From Acidobacteriaceae bacterium (lineage in GTDB: Bacteria > Acidobacteriota > Terriglobia > Terriglobales > Acidobacteriaceae), in NCBI GenBank assembly GCA_030049955.1, contig JASIJX010000457.1, positions 1 through 9,126 on the forward strand: 9,126 bases of DNA, in the 5' to 3' direction. This document shows, piece after piece, positions 5,051 to 9,126 of this stretch. How positions within the stretch are numbered: position 1 is the stretch's first letter; each line of letters opens with the position of its first letter. The position numbers and the translations under genes were made by a program. The notes beneath the pieces are model-generated. The model was not told the origin of the DNA, did no database searches, and saw nothing but the letters and a program-made list of their open reading frames with translations.

Positions 5051-6148
5051 ATGAACAAGCTCGTCTTCGCCAACCTTCTGCACCGGCCGCTCAGGTCGAT
5101 CATCAGCGTGCTCGCCGTCGCCATTGAAGTCATCATGATCCTGTCGATCGTGGGCATCTTCATCGGCATGCTCAACGACTCGAAGATGCGCACCAACGGC
5201 GTAGGCGCCGACCTGATGGTGCTGCCCTCGAACGCCAGCTACTTCAACGGCGTGAGCGGCGCCGCCATGCCGGCCAACGACGTGATCGCCCTGCGCCGGT
5301 TGCCGCACGTGGCCGTGGCTGCGCCGGCTATCCAGCACTTCCAGACCAGCGGCACCATCGAGGTTATCTACGGCATCGACTACCCGAGCTTCAACGCGCT
5401 ACGCCCGTTCGTCTTTATTGCGGGCGGGCCGTTCAAGGGGCCGAATGACGCCATCATCGACTCCGTGTGGGCGGCTGCGCACCACCACGGCGTGGGCGAC
5501 ACGATCCAGGTGATGGGCCAGAGCTTCCACGTGTCGGGCGTCGTCGAGCCGGGCAAGGGCGGCCGCATCCTGGTGCCTATCGATACGATGGGCCAGTTGG
5601 TCGGCTCGCCGGGCAGGGCCTCGCTCTTCTACGTAAAAGCCGACGACCCGGCGAACATCGCGACGGTATCGAAAGAAATCAAGGCGGTGAAGGGCCTTGA
5701 AAACAACGAGATTCTCACCATGAACGACTGGCTCGACCAGATGACGCCAAACCGCATCCCCGGCTTCAATATCGCGCTCAACTCCGTTACCACCATCGCC
5801 GTCATTGTCGGCTTTTTAGTCATCTTCCAGTCCATGTACACGGCGGTGCTGGAACGTACGCGCGAGATCGGCATTCTCAAGTCGATGGGAGCGTCAAAAC
5901 CGGCGATTGTAGGCGTGGTGCTGCGCGAAACCGCGGTGCTAGCCATCGCCGGCATCATTGTGGGATTGATCGGCACTGTCGGCGTGCGCGCGATCTTGCT
6001 CAACTTTACGACGCAACATTTTGAAGTGACGCCGGGCTGGCTGGGGGCTGGCGCGGCGATCGCTTTTGTCGGCTCGCTCTGCGGGGCGATTTACCCGGCA
6101 TGGCTGGCGGCGCGCAAGGATCCGATCGACGCGCTGGCGTATGAGTAG
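5051..6148 (+). CDS. ABC transporter permease, FtsX/MacB-DevC type
   Basis: The 365-residue protein has the four-helix architecture of the FtsX-like permease family. TM1 (about 17-40) is followed by a large extracytoplasmic MacB-core-like domain (about 41-240). Three further helices follow near 244-265, 292-314 and 330-350. The conserved stretch ERTREIGILKSMGAS (268-282), which contacts the ATPase in this family, and the ending YPAWLAARKDPIDALAYE are both present. Such proteins pair with a MacB/LolD-type ATPase and move lipoproteins, lipids or peptides by a mechanotransmission mechanism. No ATPase gene is in the window: the upstream gene diverges and the next gene is glnA, 459 bases downstream. 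It may therefore use an ATPase encoded elsewhere. ATG at 5051 is preceded by AGAGGG (5039-5044) with a 6-base spacer, and the N-terminus MNKLVFANLLHRPLRS is typical. The substrate is unknown. Confidence 0.92.
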   Translation: MNKLVFANLLHRPLRSIISVLAVAIEVIMILSIVGIFIGMLNDSKMRTNGVGADLMVLPSNASYFNGVSGAAMPANDVIALRRLPHVAVAAPAIQHFQTSGTIEVIYGIDYPSFNALRPFVFIAGGPFKGPNDAIIDSVWAAAHHHGVGDTIQVMGQSFHVSGVVEPGKGGRILVPIDTMGQLVGSPGRASLFYVKADDPANIATVSKEIKAVKGLENNEILTMNDWLDQMTPNRIPGFNIALNSVTTIAVIVGFLVIFQSMYTAVLERTREIGILKSMGASKPAIVGVVLRETAVLAIAGIIVGLIGTVGVRAILLNFTTQHFEVTPGWLGAGAAIAFVGSLCGAIYPAWLAARKDPIDALAYE

Positions 6149-6152
6149 CAGC

Positions 6153-6177
6153 GCCGGTCTATAGTAATGCCGGTCTA
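6153..6177. repeat. Short direct repeat after the permease gene
   Basis: GCCGGTCTA occurs at 6153-6161 and again at 6169-6177, a 16-bp period, immediately after the permease stop codon. It borders the palindromic element that follows. Confidence 0.35.
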
Positions 6178-6183
6178 CTCAGT

Positions 6184-6347
6184 CTGCGGAAAAAGTCATC
6201 GTTGATTGCTGCAATGGCAAAAACATCCCTCAGGGGCTAAAGCCCACACTGTTTTTTGTTTGGCTTTGCGGCACGACTGAAGTCGTGCCCTGACACAAAA
6301 CTCCTCTGATTGGGCATTTCCGCAGCCTGTAAAGCCGTGCCCTTTCA
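6184..6347. repeat. REP-like composite palindromic element
   Basis: The outer part is bounded by a perfect 9-bp inverted repeat, CTGCGGAAA (6184-6192) and TTTCCGCAG (6317-6325). Inside are two palindromes: GGGCT-AA-AGCCC (6234-6245), and GGCACGACT-GA-AGTCGTGCC (6270-6289, a perfect 9-bp stem). The segment AAGTCGTGCCCT after the second stem recurs as AAGCCGTGCCCT at 6332-6343, 11 of 12 bases, just outside the right inverted repeat. This modular pattern resembles repeated extragenic palindromes that I associate with Acidobacteriota genomes. No transposase is present. It lies between the permease and glnA and could also slow or stop transcription in either direction, but it lacks a canonical T-tail. 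Confidence 0.6.
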
Positions 6348-6481
6348 AGACTCGCTGAAACCGAGACAATGCTTAAAGCTTGAATTCCGCAATTTCTTGG
6401 CCGGCGCCTCTTCGCCCAGATGCCGCAGAACAGGAAATGACGGCGCTCTCCAGGCTCCCGTTCAAATCTTTACGCGATCTT

Positions 6482-6487
6482 TATAAA
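6482..6487 (+). promoter_or_regulatory. Candidate -10 element of glnA
   Basis: TATAAA lies in the only AT-rich spot between the repeat element and glnA, about 120 bases before the start codon. At 17 bases upstream the -35 position reads CGTTCA, a poor match. The remainder of the gap (6348-6576) shows no gene, and I found no sigma-54 site. Confidence 0.27.
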
Positions 6488-6576
6488 ACCGGCGGTACGC
6501 TTGTGCCCTCTCAAGAACCTGCTCTGTGCAGCTCGTTCTCAGTGTCTCGGTCCTGATCCTGCCTGCATGGAGGGCC

Positions 6577-6599
6577 CAGATCGCCAGATCTGAAAGGAG
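6577..6599 (+). promoter_or_regulatory. glnA ribosome binding site preceded by a hairpin
   Basis: AAGGAG (6594-6599) lies 8 bases before the glnA ATG and fixes that start. Directly upstream, CAGATC (6577-6582) and GATCTG (6587-6592) form a perfect 6-bp stem with loop GCCA, ending one base before the A-rich ribosome binding site. The hairpin would stack next to, but not cover, the ribosome binding site. Confidence 0.5.
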
Positions 6600-6607
6600 C
6601 TAGCCGC

Positions 6608-8083
6608 ATGTCAGTGACCCCTGTCGATCCAATTACCTCTTCGGATTCACTTACTCCCATCGAGACACGCACTCCCGCCGAGATTCGAGAAATGGCCAGC
6701 AAGGCCGGAGTTAAAGTTGTCGACCTCAGGTTTATCGATCTGCCGGGAACGTGGCAGCACTTTTCGATTCCTGTGGAAGATCTCGAAGATGACTTATTCA
6801 GCGGCGGCATCGGCTTCGATGGTTCAAGCATTCGCGGATTCCAACAGATCCACGAGAGCGACATGATCCTGATTCCAGACGCTGGCACGGCGGTGCTGGA
6901 CCCGGTGCTTGCGGTTCCCACGATGAACCTGATCTGCGATGTGTACGACCCCATCAGCCGCAAGCCGTACAGCCGCGATCCCCGGTATGTGGCCAGAAAA
7001 GCCGAGCAATACCTGCAGAAGACGGGCATTGCGGATACCAGCTACTGGGGCCCGGAGGCCGAGTTCTACATCTTCAACGATGTGCGTTACGACCAGACGG
7101 CGCACAGCGGCTACTACTACGTCGACTCCGAAGAAGGCGTGTGGAACACCGGCAGGCAGAATGGCGGAAACCTTGGATACAAGCTGCGCCACAAGGAGGG
7201 CTACTTCCCTGTTCCGCCGTCGGACCAGTTGCAGGATATTCGATCGGAGATCATGCTGGCGCTCAAGGAACTGGGAGTAAAAGTTGAAGTGCATCATCAC
7301 GAGGTGGGCACGGCCGGCCAGTGCGAGATCGACATGCGCTTCACCACGCTCACAAAGATGGCCGACAGTCTTTTGAACTACAAGTACATCATCCGCATGA
7401 TTGCCAGAAAGCACGGCATGACTGCGACGTTTATGCCCAAGCCGCTTTTTGGAGACAATGGCTCGGGCATGCACGTACACCAGAGCCTGTGGAAGAAAGG
7501 CACGAACGTCTTCTACGATCCGGATGGTTACGCGCTGCTGAGCAACAATGCGAAGTACTACATTGGCGGGCTTTTGAAGCATGCTCCGGCGCTGCTGGCT
7601 CTGGCTGCGCCGACGACCAATTCCTACCGCAGACTGGTGCCGGGATTTGAAGCTCCGGTGAACCTGGCCTACTCGCAACGTAACCGCTCGGCTGCCTGCC
7701 GGATTCCGGTGTACTCCACCAGCCCGAAGGCCAAGCGCATCGAGTTCCGGTGCCCCGATCCGTCTGCGAATCCTTACCTGTGTTTCTCCGCGCTGCTGCT
7801 TGCGGGGCTGGATGGGATACAGAATCGCATTGACCCTGGCGATCCGCTGGACAAGGATCTGTATGAACTGGAGCCCGCGGAAGCGGCGAAGATCAAGAGC
7901 ACGCCGGGGTCGCTCGGCGAAGTTCTGGACGCGCTGGAAGAGGATCATGAGTTTCTGCTGCAGGGCGGCGTCTTTACCGAAGATCTGATTGAGACGTGGA
8001 TCAGCTACAAGCGCGAGCGCGAACTGGCCCCGGTCAACATACGCCCCGTGCCGTATGAATTTTTCCTCTACTACGACGCGTAG
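6608..8083 (+). CDS. glnA: Glutamine synthetase, type I
   Basis: This cytoplasmic dodecameric enzyme makes glutamine from glutamate, ammonia and ATP. The 491-residue protein has all GSI landmarks: the beta-grasp GFDGSSIRGF (69-78); metal-binding GPEAEFYIF with Glu150 and Glu152; HHHEVGTAGQCEIDMRF with Glu232; GDNGSGMHVHQS with His289; the ATP/glutamate loop NSYRRLVPGFEAP (338-350) with Arg342 and flap Glu348; and RIEFRCPD with Glu379. DKDLYELEP places Tyr419 at the adenylylation site equivalent to Tyr397 of Escherichia coli. With the C-terminal LLQGGVFTEDLIETWISYKR this indicates the adenylylatable GSI-beta type, though no GlnE gene is in the window. It is about 20 residues longer than the E. 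coli protein because of an N-terminal Ser/Thr/Pro-rich extension. The ribosome binding site supports this longer start over an internal Met29. The leader is long, with a REP-like element upstream. Confidence 0.97.
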   Translation: MSVTPVDPITSSDSLTPIETRTPAEIREMASKAGVKVVDLRFIDLPGTWQHFSIPVEDLEDDLFSGGIGFDGSSIRGFQQIHESDMILIPDAGTAVLDPVLAVPTMNLICDVYDPISRKPYSRDPRYVARKAEQYLQKTGIADTSYWGPEAEFYIFNDVRYDQTAHSGYYYVDSEEGVWNTGRQNGGNLGYKLRHKEGYFPVPPSDQLQDIRSEIMLALKELGVKVEVHHHEVGTAGQCEIDMRFTTLTKMADSLLNYKYIIRMIARKHGMTATFMPKPLFGDNGSGMHVHQSLWKKGTNVFYDPDGYALLSNNAKYYIGGLLKHAPALLALAAPTTNSYRRLVPGFEAPVNLAYSQRNRSAACRIPVYSTSPKAKRIEFRCPDPSANPYLCFSALLLAGLDGIQNRIDPGDPLDKDLYELEPAEAAKIKSTPGSLGEVLDALEEDHEFLLQGGVFTEDLIETWISYKRERELAPVNIRPVPYEFFLYYDA

Positions 8084-9072
8084 GGTGACGCGCAGGATGG
8101 GCAGGATAGACGCGCTCGATTCAACCGGACTCGGTTCATCGGCGGCGCAGCGGCGGCAACGAGGAGGTCACCATGACCGTCGACGAAGTTATCGAATTGA
8201 TCAAGAAGCGCAGGAGCCAGCATCTGCGCCCGCCGGTGGGCCAGGATGCGGGTGATCCGCTGCGCTGGAGCGATGGCGGCTTTCACCGCGCCGTGATTCA
8301 GGAGTACGACGCGCTGCTCGAGGAAATCCAGAGGGATGGAAGAGCGCGTGGGAAGCAGGTGGCTGCTTCGCGGCTGTGATGAGGCGCATGTTTGCCGCTG
8401 GCGCGCCTGCCGGGGTTTCGCTGCGCAGAGTGGCCGGTTGTGCTGTCCGCGGGATTTTGCCGTTCTGATTTTGGCTGTTTTTGATTTTTGCAAGTGTTTG
8501 AAAATGCGCCGGTTCTTCCGGCGCATTTTTGTATGTGTGGGAAAGAAAGGAGTTAACTCAAAGGTTGGCGCAACTGTCTGAATTGGCGTGGGTTCCGATG
8601 GGGATTCGGCAACGGCGCTGATGGATTCGAGGACGGAGCTGGAGGCTGATGCTGCCGGGTCGAGCTGCAGCTCTGCTTCGGGTTCGGCTATGCCGTTGCC
8701 ACGGGAGTCAAAGTGGGCGGCGCGGACGATTTCTTCGGGCGCGACTTCTTCTTCGAGCCGCTTCATCTGGCGGATGGTGACGAGGCAGGTTTGCATGAGG
8801 CGGTTGATGGCACTCACCTGCCGGTAGTCGAGCATGTGGCGGGCGAAGGCATCGGCGGTGGCGTTGAGGTTGTAGAGGATGCCACGGAGATCCTCCATCT
8901 CGACGAAGGCGACAAGAGGAGCCATGGTCCAGTTGCAGGAATCGGGCGGAGTGGGCTTGATGGCGCGCAGGATGCGGCGCTGGTGGTGCTGGTAGCAAAG
9001 CTCGCTGTTTTTGAGAGCAGGCATGGTGCAGCGAGCGCCGTTGACGCGGACATGCGCGCAGCGTTCGGACAT
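8071..9072 (-). CDS. Cys/His zinc-finger-like protein; 3' end uncertain, frame runs on antisense
   Basis: Residues 1-35 contain a compact Cys/His motif (CAHVRVNGARC, then PAL and LCYQHH: Cys5, Cys15, Cys26, His29/His30) likely to bind one metal. I have seen similar C-x-NG-x-C-x-PAL-CYxH N-termini in acidobacterial proteins of unknown function. Residues 48-120 look helical (DLRGILYNLNATADAFARHMLDY and VSAINRLMQTCLVTIRQMKRLEEE), and 125-165 are acidic and low in complexity. From about residue 182 the frame crosses the terminator hairpin at 8501-8530. It then runs antisense through the 68-residue gene and ends inside the last 13 bases of glnA. That tail is basic and unlike a normal domain. Both alternative frames have a stop next to the hairpin (near 8545-8560), so the natural protein probably ended near there and has lost its stop or suffered a frameshift. 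The start ATG at 9072 follows AAGGAAA with a 6- to 7-base spacer. Function unknown. Confidence 0.65.
   Translation of the reverse strand: MSERCAHVRVNGARCTMPALKNSELCYQHHQRRILRAIKPTPPDSCNWTMAPLVAFVEMEDLRGILYNLNATADAFARHMLDYRQVSAINRLMQTCLVTIRQMKRLEEEVAPEEIVRAAHFDSRGNGIAEPEAELQLDPAASASSSVLESISAVAESPSEPTPIQTVAPTFELTPFFPTHTKMRRKNRRIFKHLQKSKTAKIRTAKSRGQHNRPLCAAKPRQARQRQTCASSQPRSSHLLPTRSSIPLDFLEQRVVLLNHGAVKAAIAPAQRITRILAHRRAQMLAPALLDQFDNFVDGHGDLLVAAAAPPMNRVRLNRARLSCPSCASPYAS
8173..8379 (+). CDS. Small unknown protein downstream of glnA
   Basis: This 68-residue protein is not recognised. ATG at 8173 follows GAGGAGG (8161-8167) with a 5-base spacer, the best ribosome binding site in the window and the main argument that it is real. 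It lies 89 bases after glnA with no terminator between, so it may be co-transcribed. The sequence is charged: a helix-prone N-terminus VDEVIELIKKRRSQHL, a Pro/Gly/Asp-rich middle with PLRWSDGG, and a second helix FHRAVIQEYDALLEEIQRD. It has no signal peptide, membrane segment or cysteine. A strong terminator follows 121 bases after the stop. The opposite strand is an open frame of the minus-strand gene, but that part looks like an antisense extension. A role with glutamine synthetase would be a guess from position only. Confidence 0.7.
   Translation: MTVDEVIELIKKRRSQHLRPPVGQDAGDPLRWSDGGFHRAVIQEYDALLEEIQRDGRARGKQVAASRL
8501..8530 (+). terminator. Strong intrinsic terminator after glnA and the small gene, possibly bidirectional
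   Basis: A perfect 12-bp stem AAAATGCGCCGG/CCGGCGCATTTT with loop TTCTT runs into five T residues on the plus strand. A T-rich stretch lies just upstream (8451-8489). On the minus strand the same hairpin ends in TTTTC, so it can also act on the converging minus-strand gene, although the frame of that gene is open across it. Confidence 0.9.
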
Positions 9073-9097
9073 TAGGATTTCCTTTCCTGAGGCAAAG

Positions 9098-9126
9098 AAA
9101 AAGCCCGGCCGTTTGGCCGGGCTTTT
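9098..9126. terminator. Perfect terminator hairpin at the window edge, bidirectional
   Basis: AAAAGCCCGGCC/GGCCGGGCTTTT form a perfect 12-bp stem with loop GTTT. On the minus strand it is followed by TTTTTCTTT, a good tail; on the plus strand the window ends in the T-run. Transcripts of a minus-strand gene beyond the window could end here. The hairpin is only about 26 bases upstream of the start codon of the Cys/His gene, so it may alternatively be an attenuator in its leader. Confidence 0.85.

Noticed and set aside
6395..6415. Possible sigma-54 promoter for glnA at TTGGCCGGCGCC
   Set aside because: A TGG element is present, but the required GC at the -12 position is missing (the bases there are TT), and no other -24/-12 pair was found in the leader.
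6824..7948. A 374-codon minus-strand open frame over glnA
   Set aside because: It mirrors glnA, is rich in Arg/His/Val shadow sequence and lacks a start context.
1..9126. Defence, phage, secondary-metabolite or toxin-antitoxin cassette
   Set aside because: Every recognisable gene is housekeeping or an unknown single gene. No nuclease, integrase, transposase or toxin motifs were seen on either strand.

Overview
The window looks like a chromosomal segment of an Acidobacteriota bacterium, most likely class Terriglobia. The reasons are its GC-rich coding sequence, a Cys/His-rich small-domain protein of a type I associate with that group, palindromic intergenic elements built on GGGCTAAAGCCC and GGCACGACTGAAGTCGTGCC, and short degenerate heptamer arrays between genes. 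This assignment is by recognition, not by a search.

Layout. 3-1109 (+) is the C-terminal part of an AsmA-like envelope protein that starts before the window. It is followed closely by a HAD-family sugar-phosphatase-like hydrolase (1135-1815, +). A short heptamer array separates this from a convergent secreted alpha-carbonic anhydrase homologue (1878-2636, -), in which two of the three zinc-binding histidines appear to be replaced. Upstream of it on the same strand is metK (2789-3952, -), which starts at TTG behind a strong ribosome binding site. metK ends in a clear intrinsic terminator, and its candidate promoter is preceded by two near-identical 14-bp repeats 31 bp apart. Next comes a short RodZ-like membrane helix-turn-helix protein (4190-4723, -) with a good sigma-70-type promoter.

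A 327-bp divergent intergenic region (4724-5050) holds that promoter, three kinds of 7- to 8-bp degenerate arrays and a leader hairpin. An FtsX/MacB-type ABC permease without a visible ATPase partner follows (5051-6148, +). The next gap (6149-6607) contains a REP-like composite palindromic element and the leader of glnA. glnA (6608-8083, +) encodes a full-length type I glutamine synthetase that keeps the adenylylation tyrosine. Behind it lies a 68-residue unknown protein with a near-perfect ribosome binding site (8173-8379, +), then a strong 12-bp-stem terminator. The right end carries a minus-strand gene for a Cys/His zinc-finger-like protein. Its frame stays open through that terminator, through the small gene and into the end of glnA. 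A second perfect terminator hairpin sits just in front of its start, at the window edge.

The genes are mostly housekeeping: SAM synthesis, nitrogen assimilation, envelope maintenance and transport. They do not form one pathway. I see no phage, CRISPR, transposase or defence cassette. The best leads for new biology are the carbonic anhydrase with altered metal ligands, the repeat architecture upstream of metK, the heptamer arrays, and the conflict of overlapping reading frames and terminators at the right end.
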